Shown here: positions 28,334 through 35,402 of the stretch, one piece after another | How the letters are laid out: each line of letters opens with the position of its first letter | Numbering within the stretch: the stretch's first letter is position 1 | Assembly (NCBI RefSeq): GCF_014844035.1 | Contig: NZ_CP062159.1 | Location: forward strand, 992,001 to 1,056,000 | Direction of reading: 5' to 3' | DNA from: Flavobacterium sp. MDT1-60 | Lineage (GTDB): Bacteria > Bacteroidota > Bacteroidia > Flavobacteriales > Flavobacteriaceae | DNA: 64,000 bases | The notes under the pieces: model-generated | Databases searched by the model: none | What the model was told of the DNA's origin: nothing | Seen by the model: the letters and a program-made list of their open reading frames with translations, nothing else | Program-made: the position numbers and the translations under genes

Positions 28334-28528
28334 ATGGCACATCCTAAGAGAAAAATCTCGAAAACAAGAAGAGATAAGAGAAGAACACATTATAAAGCTA
28401 CTGTAGCTCAAATCGCTACATGTCCTATTACTGGAGAAGCACATTTATACCACAGAGCTTACTGGCATGAAGGTAAAATGTATTACAGAGGGCAAGTTGT
28501 TATCGATAAATCTGTAGCGGTTGCTTAA
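28334..28528 (+). CDS. rpmF: 50S ribosomal protein L32
   Basis: This 64-aa basic protein [20 protein letters not shown] has the usual L32 N-terminus and the Bacteroidota-type C-terminus without the zinc-binding cysteine quartet (only C38 remains, in [10 protein letters not shown]). It is co-transcribed with the DUF177 gene and followed by a terminator. Confidence 0.96.
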   Translation: MAHPKRKISKTRRDKRRTHYKATVAQIATCPITGEAHLYHRAYWHEGKMYYRGQVVIDKSVAVA

Positions 28529-28551
28529 TACGTTTTTGTAAATTATACTAG

Positions 28552-28579
28552 AACTCTCACATAGTGAGAGTTTTTTTTG
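28552..28579 (+). terminator. terminator after rpmF
   Basis: AACTCTCAC (28552-28560) pairs with GTGAGAGTT (28564-28572) around a 3-nt loop, followed by a T-run. Confidence 0.92.
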
Positions 28580-28660
28580 TTGGTTATAATTTTCTTTTTT
28601 TAAGAAATTATCTACAAATTAATTTCGTTTTTTTTTGTAATTTTCAAGTCTTTTAAAAAT

Positions 28661-28685
28661 TTTTCAAATATCCTGTATTTGAAAA
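28661..28685. promoter_or_regulatory. perfect 10-bp inverted repeat upstream of fabH
   Basis: TTTTCAAATA, 5 bp, TATTTGAAAA ends 16 bp before the fabH ATG. The symmetry is exact. Placed across the likely promoter, with no T-run after it, it looks like an operator rather than a terminator. Confidence 0.5.
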
Positions 28686-28701
28686 GAAATAATAAAATAT
28701 A

Positions 28702-29700
28702 ATGAATACAATCACAGCCGCAATTACCGCTGTTGGAGCCTATGTTCCTGACTATATACTTTCAAATAAAGTATTGGAAACAATGGTCGATACTAATGAC
28801 GAATGGATCACTACTCGTACCGGAATTAAAGAACGAAGAATTCTTAAAGATGCTGATAAAGGAACATCGTTTCTTGCCATAAAAGCAGCACAGGATTTAA
28901 TAGCAAAAGCTAATATTGATCCGTTAGAGATTGATATGGTAATAATGGCAACAGCTACTGCCGATATGCCGGTAGCCTCTACAGGAGTTTATGTTGCAAC
29001 AGAAATTGGAGCTACTAATGCATTTGCATACGATTTGCAGGCAGCATGCTCAAGTTTCTTATACGGAATGTCAACTGCTGCAGCTTATATACAGTCAGGA
29101 CGTTACAAAAAAGTTTTATTAATTGGTGCCGATAAAATGTCATCAATTGTAGATTACACAGACAGATCTACTTGTATTATTTTTGGAGATGGAGCAGGTG
29201 CTGTTTTATTCGAACCAAATTATGAAGGCTTAGGTTTGCAAGATGAGTATTTACGAAGCGATGGTGTAGGACGTGATTTTCTTAAAATTTCTGCCGGAGG
29301 TTCTCTAATTCCAACTACAGAAGAGACCGTTAAAAACAGACAACACAATATTATTCAGGACGGGAAAACCGTTTTTAAATATGCTGTAACTAATATGGCT
29401 GACGCTAGCGAATTGATTGTTAAAAGAAACAATTTGACTAATGAAGATGTTGACTGGTTAGTGCCACATCAGGCAAATAAGCGTATTATTGATGCTACTG
29501 CAAGCAGAATGAACCTTGAAGATTCAAAAGTATTGATGAATATTGAAAAATATGGTAATACAACTTCAGCAACTTTGCCATTAGTATTAAGCGATTTTGA
29601 ACACCAATTCAAAAAAGGAGATAATATTATTTTAGCCGCTTTTGGTGGTGGATTCACTTGGGGATCTATTTACCTGAAATGGGCTTACGATACAAAATAA
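28702..29700 (+). CDS. fabH: 3-oxoacyl-ACP synthase III
   Basis: This 332-aa thiolase-fold enzyme has the catalytic Cys116 in DLQAACSSFLYG, His in WLVPHQANKRI and Asn in EKYGNTTSATLPL, the complete KAS III triad. It starts fatty acid synthesis by condensing acetyl- or branched acyl-CoA with malonyl-ACP. It is followed by accB (23 bp) and accC, so initiation and malonyl-CoA supply form one operon. A perfect inverted repeat lies just before the gene. Confidence 0.95.
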   Translation: MNTITAAITAVGAYVPDYILSNKVLETMVDTNDEWITTRTGIKERRILKDADKGTSFLAIKAAQDLIAKANIDPLEIDMVIMATATADMPVASTGVYVATEIGATNAFAYDLQAACSSFLYGMSTAAAYIQSGRYKKVLLIGADKMSSIVDYTDRSTCIIFGDGAGAVLFEPNYEGLGLQDEYLRSDGVGRDFLKISAGGSLIPTTEETVKNRQHNIIQDGKTVFKYAVTNMADASELIVKRNNLTNEDVDWLVPHQANKRIIDATASRMNLEDSKVLMNIEKYGNTTSATLPLVLSDFEHQFKKGDNIILAAFGGGFTWGSIYLKWAYDTK

Positions 29701-29723
29701 ATTAAAACTAAAAACGAATCATT

Positions 29724-30212
29724 ATGGATTTAAAAGAAATTCAAAACCTAATCAAATTTGTAGCAAATTCGGGAGTTGCAGAAGTAAAACTGGAAATGGA
29801 TGATGTAAAAATCACTATCAGAACAACTTTAGAAGGAAACGTGACTGAAACTACTTATGTACAACAATTACCAACCCAGCAAGCATTGCCACAGGCTGTT
29901 GCTCCTCAGCAAACTGCTCCGGCTGTTGTTAATGTAACTAGTGAAGCATCTGTTCCGGCTGAAGATTCGAAATTTATCACTATAAAATCGCCAATCATTG
30001 GTACTTTTTATAGAAAACCGTCTCCAGACAAACCAGTTTTTACCGAAGTTGGAAGTGTTATCTCAAAAGGAGATGTTCTTTGTGTAATTGAAGCAATGAA
30101 ATTATTCAACGAAATCGAATCAGAAGTTTCAGGTAAAATTGTAAAAATTCTTGTTGACGATATGTCTCCAGTAGAATTTGATCAACCTTTATTCTTAGTA
30201 GATCCATCATAA
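29724..30212 (+). CDS. accB: biotin carboxyl carrier protein of acetyl-CoA carboxylase
   Basis: This 162-aa protein has an N-terminal helical region, a Pro/Ala/Gln-rich linker (~50-78) and a C-terminal biotinyl domain (~82-160). The biotin-accepting Lys is in VIEAMKLFNEI. It carries the carboxyl group between AccC and the carboxyltransferase. It sits between fabH and accC. Confidence 0.96.
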   Translation: MDLKEIQNLIKFVANSGVAEVKLEMDDVKITIRTTLEGNVTETTYVQQLPTQQALPQAVAPQQTAPAVVNVTSEASVPAEDSKFITIKSPIIGTFYRKPSPDKPVFTEVGSVISKGDVLCVIEAMKLFNEIESEVSGKIVKILVDDMSPVEFDQPLFLVDPS

Positions 30213-30215
30213 AAA

Positions 30216-30305
30216 TTTAGATTTTAGATTAGATTTTAGATTGATTTGCAATTTGTTAATCATCTAAAATTATCTAATTATTAAATTGTCTAATTATCTA
30301 ATTAA
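30216..30305. repeat. AT-rich composite inverted repeat between accB and accC
   Basis: Tandem TTTAGATT words in the left half (30216-30244) face tandem ATCTAATT words in the right half (30260-30303), which are partly complementary. It is the same design as the elements at 3500, 11594 and 39955 but with different words. Confidence 0.45.
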
Positions 30306-30311
30306 AATAAG

Positions 30312-31658
30312 ATGTTTAAAAAAATATTAATTGCGAATAGAGGAGAAATTGCACTTCGTGTAATTCGTACATGTAAGGAAATGGGAATTAAGACTGTAGC
30401 GGTTTACTCTACAGCTGATGCAGAAAGTCTACATGTAAAGTTTGCTGACGAAGCGGTTTGTATCGGACCTCCTCCGAGTAACTTATCGTATTTGAAAATG
30501 TCAAATATTATTGCTGCTGCAGAAATTACAAATGCAGATGCAATTCATCCAGGATATGGGTTTCTTTCAGAGAATGCTAAATTCTCTAAAATTTGTCAGG
30601 AACACGGCATCAAATTTATTGGTGCGGCTCCTGAAATGATTGATAAAATGGGAGACAAAGCTTCTGCAAAAGCGACAATGAAAGCTGCAGGAGTTCCATG
30701 TGTGCCAGGTTCTGACGGATTATTAGAATCTTTCGAACAAACACAAAAATTGGCTAAAGAATTTGGTTACCCGGTTATGCTTAAAGCAACTGCCGGCGGT
30801 GGTGGAAAAGGAATGCGTGCCGTTTGGAAAGAAGAAGAATTATTGAAAGCATGGGAAAGTGCACGTCAGGAAGCTGCTGCTGCATTTGGAAATGACGGAA
30901 TGTACATGGAGAAACTTATTGAAGAGCCACGTCATATCGAAATTCAGGTTGTTGGAGATTCATACGGAAAAGCGTGTCATCTTTCTGAAAGAGATTGTTC
31001 TGTACAACGTCGTCACCAAAAACTAACTGAAGAAACACCTTCTCCATTCATGACAGACGAATTGCGTGCTGCAATGGGAGAAGCTGCCGTAAAAGCTGCT
31101 GAATTCATTAAATACGAAGGAGCCGGAACAGTAGAATTTCTTGTAGACAAACATAGAAATTTCTATTTCATGGAAATGAATACACGTATTCAGGTGGAGC
31201 ACCCAATTACAGAACAAGTTATTGATTATGATTTGATTCGTGAGCAAATTATGGTTGCTGCCGGAATTCCGATTTCAGGAAAAAACTATTTACCACAATT
31301 GCATGCTATCGAATGTCGTATTAATGCTGAAGATCCTTATAATGATTTTCGTCCTTCCCCAGGGAAAATTACTACGCTTCATATGCCAGGAGGGCACGGA
31401 GTTCGTTTAGATACTCACGTTTACTCTGGTTACAGTATTCCGCCAAATTACGATTCGATGATTGCTAAGTTAATTACAACAGCTCAATCTCGTGAAGAAG
31501 CTATCAGCAAAATGCGAAGAGCTTTGGATGAATTCGTAATCGAAGGTGTGAAAACTACAATACCTTTCCACAGACAATTAATGGATGATCCAAGATATAT
31601 TGCAGGAGATTACACAACTGCATTTATGGATACTTTTAAAATGAATCCAATCGAATAA
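30312..31658 (+). CDS. accC: acetyl-CoA carboxylase, biotin carboxylase subunit
   Basis: This 448-aa ATP-grasp enzyme begins [20 protein letters not shown]. It contains the Gly-rich [12 protein letters not shown] loop, the [16 protein letters not shown] segment, the [12 protein letters not shown] motif and the metal-binding [16 protein letters not shown]. It carboxylates biotin on AccB with bicarbonate and ATP. It ends the fabH-accB-accC operon, with a terminator 8 bp after the stop. Confidence 0.97.
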   Translation: MFKKILIANRGEIALRVIRTCKEMGIKTVAVYSTADAESLHVKFADEAVCIGPPPSNLSYLKMSNIIAAAEITNADAIHPGYGFLSENAKFSKICQEHGIKFIGAAPEMIDKMGDKASAKATMKAAGVPCVPGSDGLLESFEQTQKLAKEFGYPVMLKATAGGGGKGMRAVWKEEELLKAWESARQEAAAAFGNDGMYMEKLIEEPRHIEIQVVGDSYGKACHLSERDCSVQRRHQKLTEETPSPFMTDELRAAMGEAAVKAAEFIKYEGAGTVEFLVDKHRNFYFMEMNTRIQVEHPITEQVIDYDLIREQIMVAAGIPISGKNYLPQLHAIECRINAEDPYNDFRPSPGKITTLHMPGGHGVRLDTHVYSGYSIPPNYDSMIAKLITTAQSREEAISKMRRALDEFVIEGVKTTIPFHRQLMDDPRYIAGDYTTAFMDTFKMNPIE

Positions 31659-31666
31659 TTATAAAG

Positions 31667-31695
31667 AGGCTGTCAATTTTGACAGCCTTTTTTAT
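31667..31695 (+). terminator. terminator after accC
   Basis: AGGCTGTCAA (31667-31676) pairs with TTGACAGCCT (31679-31688), followed by a run of T. Confidence 0.92.
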
Positions 31696-31711
31696 TTTAC
31701 ATTAAAATATT

Positions 31712-31743
31712 AGACCCGACAAATTTTGAAATTTGTCGGGTCT
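31712..31743. repeat. perfect hairpin of 14-bp arms
   Basis: AGACCCGACAAATTT pairs with its complement across TGA, ending in GTCGGGTCT. It lacks a T-run and follows an accC terminator directly, so it is more likely a mobile REP-like unit than a second terminator. Confidence 0.55.
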
Positions 31744-31887
31744 TGTTGCTTAAATGGCTCGGTAAACACTAAAAGTGTATACTTTTTACACACTCATTTG
31801 GAAAATTACACACTTTTTTTAATTTATAAATTTTGGCACAAATAGGTTAAGGCCTTTAAAAATAAGGGTTTGAACGATTTGGCATGT

Positions 31888-31895
31888 TATGTTTG
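31888..31895 (+). promoter_or_regulatory. putative -7 box of the PepSY-like gene array
   Basis: TATGTTTG lies 62 bp before the first gene of the array, with a TTTG at 31869-31872 upstream at a shorter than usual distance (15 bp). The 300-bp gap 31659-31956 also holds the terminator and hairpin above and a repeated TTACACACT word (31787 and 31807 areas). Confidence 0.4.
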
Positions 31896-31956
31896 GTTTG
31901 CGGCATAATAATTTCATTATCTAAAGCGTAAACAACTATTAAACTAAATATACATT

Positions 31957-32253
31957 ATGAAAAATTTATTCTTATCAGCCGCTATTGTTTTGGGAAGTTT
32001 ATCTTCATTCGCATCGACTTCTCCAATTACAAATTCTATTATAAAAACGATTTCAATTCAGGACGAATACACAGAAATTAAATTAGAAGAAGTGCCGGCT
32101 CCAATTACTGAGGCTTTGAAAAAATCATTTCCGGATGCAGTTCTTTCAAAAGCATACAAAAATGCAAAATCAGAATACAAATTAGATGTTACTGTTGGAG
32201 AGAAAGTAGGTTCTCTTTATGCTAATGCAGACGGAACATGGATTAAAAAATAA
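31957..32253 (+). CDS. PepSY-like secreted protein, copy 1
   Basis: This 98-aa protein has a signal peptide (1-19, cut after SFAST region) and a single small domain: QDEYTEIKLEEVPAPITEAL, then KKSFPDAVLSKAYKNAKSEY and KLDVTVGEKVGSLYANADGT. The alternating helix-strand pattern ending in a beta hairpin (YANADGTWIKK) matches the PepSY-like domain of Bacteroidota. It is the first of six tandem paralogues and the third most similar to copies 2 and 3. The protein is presumably periplasmic or secreted. Annotations of relatives as nucleotidyl transferases have no support in this sequence. Confidence 0.85.
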   Translation: MKNLFLSAAIVLGSLSSFASTSPITNSIIKTISIQDEYTEIKLEEVPAPITEALKKSFPDAVLSKAYKNAKSEYKLDVTVGEKVGSLYANADGTWIKK

Positions 32254-32328
32254 TTTAAATAGGCACTTCAATGTTTATTCAAATTAGTAATACTAAAATT
32301 AAATTACGAATACTAAAATATAACTATT

Positions 32329-32625
32329 ATGAAAAATCTATTTTTATCAGCCGCAATCGTTTTGGGAGGTTTAACATCATTTGCTTCAACTTCTCCAATT
32401 TCAAATACAATCGTAAAAACAATTTCTATTCAGGAAGAGTATACAGAAATTAAATTAGAAGAAGTACCGGCAGCAGTTACAGAGGCTCTTAAAAAAGCAT
32501 ATCCGGATGCAGTACTTTCTAAAGCATACAAAAATGCAAAATCAGAATACAAATTAGAGGTTACTGTAGGAGACAAGGTAGGTTCTCTTTATGCTAACGC
32601 AGATGGATCCTGGATTAAAAAATAA
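32329..32625 (+). CDS. PepSY-like secreted protein, copy 2
   Basis: This 98-aa paralogue has the same signal peptide (MKNLFLSAAIVLGGLTSFAS) and domain as copy 1, and by my count differs from copy 3 at only six residues. The gap of 75 bp from copy 1 holds an AT-rich spacer. The near identity points to recent tandem duplication or gene conversion. Confidence 0.85.
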   Translation: MKNLFLSAAIVLGGLTSFASTSPISNTIVKTISIQEEYTEIKLEEVPAAVTEALKKAYPDAVLSKAYKNAKSEYKLEVTVGDKVGSLYANADGSWIKK

Positions 32626-32684
32626 TCTATAGCCATTCAGTTTAAAGTTTAAAAAATATTATATACACCGTTAAATTAAATATC

Positions 32685-32981
32685 ATGAAAAATTTATTTT
32701 TATCAGCCGCAATCGTTTTGGGAGGTTTAACTTCATTTGCTTCAACTTCTCCAATTTCAAATACAATCGTAAAAACTATTTCAATTCAGGATGAATATAC
32801 TGAAATCAAAGTAGAAGAAGTACCAGCTGCAGTTACAGATGCGCTTAAAAAAGCTTATCCGGATGCAGTACTTTCTAAAGCCTACAAAAATGCAGCTTCT
32901 CAATACAAATTAGAAGTTACTGTAGGAGATAAGGTAGGTTCTCTTTATGCTAATGCAGACGGATCTTGGGTTAAAAAATAA
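32685..32981 (+). CDS. PepSY-like secreted protein, copy 3
   Basis: This 98-aa paralogue is nearly identical to copy 2. Changes cluster in the middle (KS to AS, E to Q in KNAASQYKLEV). The signal peptide is unchanged, while the exposed surface differs. It is followed 26 bp later by the first of the more divergent copies. Confidence 0.85.
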   Translation: MKNLFLSAAIVLGGLTSFASTSPISNTIVKTISIQDEYTEIKVEEVPAAVTDALKKAYPDAVLSKAYKNAASQYKLEVTVGDKVGSLYANADGSWVKK

Positions 32982-33007
32982 TCACTAACTACTAAAAAAC
33001 TATTATT

Positions 33008-33298
33008 ATGAAAAAGTTAATCTTATCGGCAGCTATCCTGTTAGGAGGGTTGTCAACACAGGCAGCAGTTATTGATGAAACAAATACAATAACGAATTCA
33101 ATAAAAAGTCAGGATGAGTATAAAGAAATTGATGCTGTTCCGGCAGCTATTAAAACAGCTTTAGATAATGCTTATCCAGGAGTTAAACTTGACAAAGCAT
33201 ATGTAAACGACAAAAAAGAATATAAAATTGAAATTACTGTCAGAGAAGTAAAATCAATTGTTTACACGGATGCACAAGGGAATATCCTTAAAAAGTAA
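33008..33298 (+). CDS. PepSY-like secreted protein, copy 4
   Basis: This 96-aa divergent paralogue has the signal MKKLILSAAILLGGLSTQA, then QDEYKEIDAVPAAIKTALDN and YPGVKLDKAYVNDKKEYKIE, ending VYTDAQGNILKK. It keeps the DEYKEI, VPAAI, YPG and KEYK landmarks of the array but differs widely elsewhere, so this duplication is older than that of copies 1-3. It is closely spaced (18 bp) to copy 5. Confidence 0.83.
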   Translation: MKKLILSAAILLGGLSTQAAVIDETNTITNSIKSQDEYKEIDAVPAAIKTALDNAYPGVKLDKAYVNDKKEYKIEITVREVKSIVYTDAQGNILKK

Positions 33299-33316
33299 CT
33301 ATAAAATCCCCATAAC

Positions 33317-33613
33317 ATGAAAAAGTTAATCTTATCTGCAACTATCCTTTTAGGAGGTTTGTCAATGAATGCAGCAACTCCGGTTGTAACAAATTCAATT
33401 GTTTCCTCAGTAAATGTTCAGGATGAATATACTGAAATTACGGCAGATGCTGTTCCAGCCGCTGTAAAATCAACAATTGAAAAATCATTTGTAGGTTCTA
33501 AATTGGAAAAAGCATGGAAAAATGCTAAGGACGAATACAAGCTTGAAATTTCGAAAGAAGGTAAGAAATATACTTTTTTTACAGATGCTTCGGGAAACAT
33601 TCTTAAAAAATAA
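33317..33613 (+). CDS. PepSY-like secreted protein, copy 5
   Basis: This 98-aa divergent paralogue has the signal MKKLILSATILLGGLSMNA and the domain QDEYTEITADAVPAAVKSTI, then GSKLEKAWKNAKDEYKLEIS, ending FTDASGNILKK. The Trp in KAWKNA replaces the Tyr of the other copies. It is followed 15 bp later by copy 6. Confidence 0.83.
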   Translation: MKKLILSATILLGGLSMNAATPVVTNSIVSSVNVQDEYTEITADAVPAAVKSTIEKSFVGSKLEKAWKNAKDEYKLEISKEGKKYTFFTDASGNILKK

Positions 33614-33628
33614 TTTAAAATGAACATT

Positions 33629-33919
33629 ATGAAAAAGTTAATCTTATCGGCAGCAATAATTTTGGGAAGTTTATCAATACATGCAACTACAGAAGCTGAG
33701 CCTGTAAAGATTGCTGTTAATGTTCAGGATGAATATAAAGAAGTTGCGGTTGATGCAGTTCCGGCTGTAGTGAAGACAGCATTAGAAACAGCTTACCCTG
33801 GCGCAAAGCTGGTGAAAGCTTATACAAACGAAAAAAAAGAGTATAAACTCGAAATATCAGTTGGTGACCAAAAGGCTACTGTTTACTCAGATGTCAATGG
33901 CAATTGGTTGAAAATATAA
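33629..33919 (+). CDS. PepSY-like secreted protein, copy 6
   Basis: This is a ~96-aa paralogue. An in-frame ATG at 33620 adds three residues (MNI), but the ATG at 33629 gives MKKLILSAAIILGS, matching the signal peptides of copies 4 and 5, so I choose it. The domain reads QDEYKEVAVDAVPAVVKTAL, then YPGAKLVKAYTNEKKEYKLE, ending YSDVNGNWLKI. It closes the array and is followed by a strong terminator. Confidence 0.83.
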   Translation: MKKLILSAAIILGSLSIHATTEAEPVKIAVNVQDEYKEVAVDAVPAVVKTALETAYPGAKLVKAYTNEKKEYKLEISVGDQKATVYSDVNGNWLKI

Positions 33920-33952
33920 TTAGGTGAATTAGATTTATGTTTTTGGTAAAAA

Positions 33953-33984
33953 AGAGATTGCGACGTGCAATCTCTTTTTTTTTG
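33953..33984 (+). terminator. terminator after PepSY-like array
   Basis: AGAGATTGC (33953-33961) pairs with GCAATCTCT (33967-33975) with loop GACGT, followed by nine T and preceded by an A-run. Confidence 0.92.
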
Positions 33985-34046
33985 CATAATTTTATGAAAA
34001 TACAAGTTTAATAGTATTATTTTAGCAAAAAAGACCCTAAAAACAG

Positions 34047-35402
34047 ATGTCAAAGATATTACTGATAGAAGATGATATTTCGTTTTGCAAATTATTAGAG
34101 AAATTTCTAATAAAAAAAGCATACGACATAACCGTTGCTTTCTCGGCAGAAGAGGCCAGATTGGCAATGAAGAAAGAATCTTTCGATTTGATTCTGACAG
34201 ACCTGCGTTTGCCTGATTCTGATGGTATTGGATTGATGTCTGAATTTAAAACTTCAAAACCTGAAACCCCTGTGATTCTTATGACGGGATATTCAGATGT
34301 AAATACTGCGGTTAAAGCCATAAAAAATGGTGCAGCCGATTATATTTCAAAACCTTTTAATCCTGATGAGGTTTTATTAGTAATTACAAATGCTTTAAAA
34401 AATTCTGAAAGCGAAGAAATTCCGGCAAAAGAAAAAAAAGCACCAAAAAAGAAAGAAGCTACTTCGTCTGAAAATGAATTTGTCAGAGGTATTTCTGTTG
34501 CTTCCAAAAAATTATTAGATCACATTCATTTGGTGAGTCCTACGGATATGTCGGTTTTGATTATTGGAGAAAGCGGAACAGGAAAAGAAATTATTGCCAA
34601 AAGCATTCACCAGCAAAGCACCAGAAAAAACAATAATTTTATTGCGGTTGATTGTGGCGCAATTCCGAAAGAATTAGCAGCAAGTGAATTTTTTGGGCAT
34701 TTAAAAGGATCGTTCACAGGAGCAATTAGCGACAAAATGGGTTATTTTGAAGCTGCTAATGGTGGAACTTTGTTTTTAGATGAGATCGGAAATCTTTCTT
34801 ATGAAAATCAAATACAGTTGCTGAGAGCACTTCAGGAAAGAAAAATCAAACCTGTTGGAAGCAATAAAGAAATTAACGTTGATATCCGCATCATAACTGC
34901 TACAAACGAAGATTTGCGCGAAGCAGTAAAAAACGGTGATTTTAGAGAAGATTTATACCATAGAATCAACGAATTCTCGATTCTTTCGCCTTCATTAAAA
35001 GACAGGGAAGAGGATTTAATGGTTTTTGCCGAATACTTTCTGGAAAAAGCCAATAATCAGCTGAATAAGGAAGTAATCGGATTTTCGCCTGAAGTTGTTG
35101 CTATTTTTCAAAAATACAATTGGCCTGGGAATTTACGTGAGCTGCAAAACTGCGTAAAACGTGCCACACTTCTTACCAGAAGCGATTATATTGAGAGTGA
35201 TGTTTTGCCAGCTGAGTTTTTTCAGGCTCAGAAAAGTAATCTGCAAAATTCGAACGAAACTTTTTCATTGTCAGAAAATGAAAAAGAAACTATTATTCAC
35301 GCACTTTCAAGAACTCAAAATAACAAATCGGAAGCCGCCAAATTGCTTAAAATTACCAGAAAGACTCTTTATAATAAGCTAAAGCAATACAACATCGATT
35401 AA
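34047..35402 (+). CDS. sigma-54-dependent (NtrC-type) response regulator
   Basis: This 451-aa protein has a receiver domain (1-118, phospho-acceptor D52 in TDLRLPDSDG, K102 switch lysine). A Lys-rich linker (~125-145) leads to the AAA+ activator domain (~146-375) with Walker A GESGTGKE (174-181), Walker B TLFLDEIG (241-248) and the sigma-54 contact loop GSFTGA (221-226). A Fis-type helix-turn-helix (~410-450) ends the protein. The loop has Ser where most activators have Ala (GAFTGA). It should drive sigma-54 promoters when phosphorylated. It is convergent with a hybrid histidine kinase gene, sharing 4 bp at the stop codons, so the two are probable partners. It lies downstream of the PepSY array. 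Confidence 0.95.
   Translation: MSKILLIEDDISFCKLLEKFLIKKAYDITVAFSAEEARLAMKKESFDLILTDLRLPDSDGIGLMSEFKTSKPETPVILMTGYSDVNTAVKAIKNGAADYISKPFNPDEVLLVITNALKNSESEEIPAKEKKAPKKKEATSSENEFVRGISVASKKLLDHIHLVSPTDMSVLIIGESGTGKEIIAKSIHQQSTRKNNNFIAVDCGAIPKELAASEFFGHLKGSFTGAISDKMGYFEAANGGTLFLDEIGNLSYENQIQLLRALQERKIKPVGSNKEINVDIRIITATNEDLREAVKNGDFREDLYHRINEFSILSPSLKDREEDLMVFAEYFLEKANNQLNKEVIGFSPEVVAIFQKYNWPGNLRELQNCVKRATLLTRSDYIESDVLPAEFFQAQKSNLQNSNETFSLSENEKETIIHALSRTQNNKSEAAKLLKITRKTLYNKLKQYNID

Noticed and set aside
31833..31850. Possible sigma-54 promoter upstream of the PepSY array (TTGGCAC)
   Set aside because: The -24 half matches but the -12 position reads TT where GC is required. A vegetative TAnnTTTG box nearby explains the region better.
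34047..34321. Minus-strand frames over the receiver domain
   Set aside because: Antisense to a clear receiver domain; no independent evidence.
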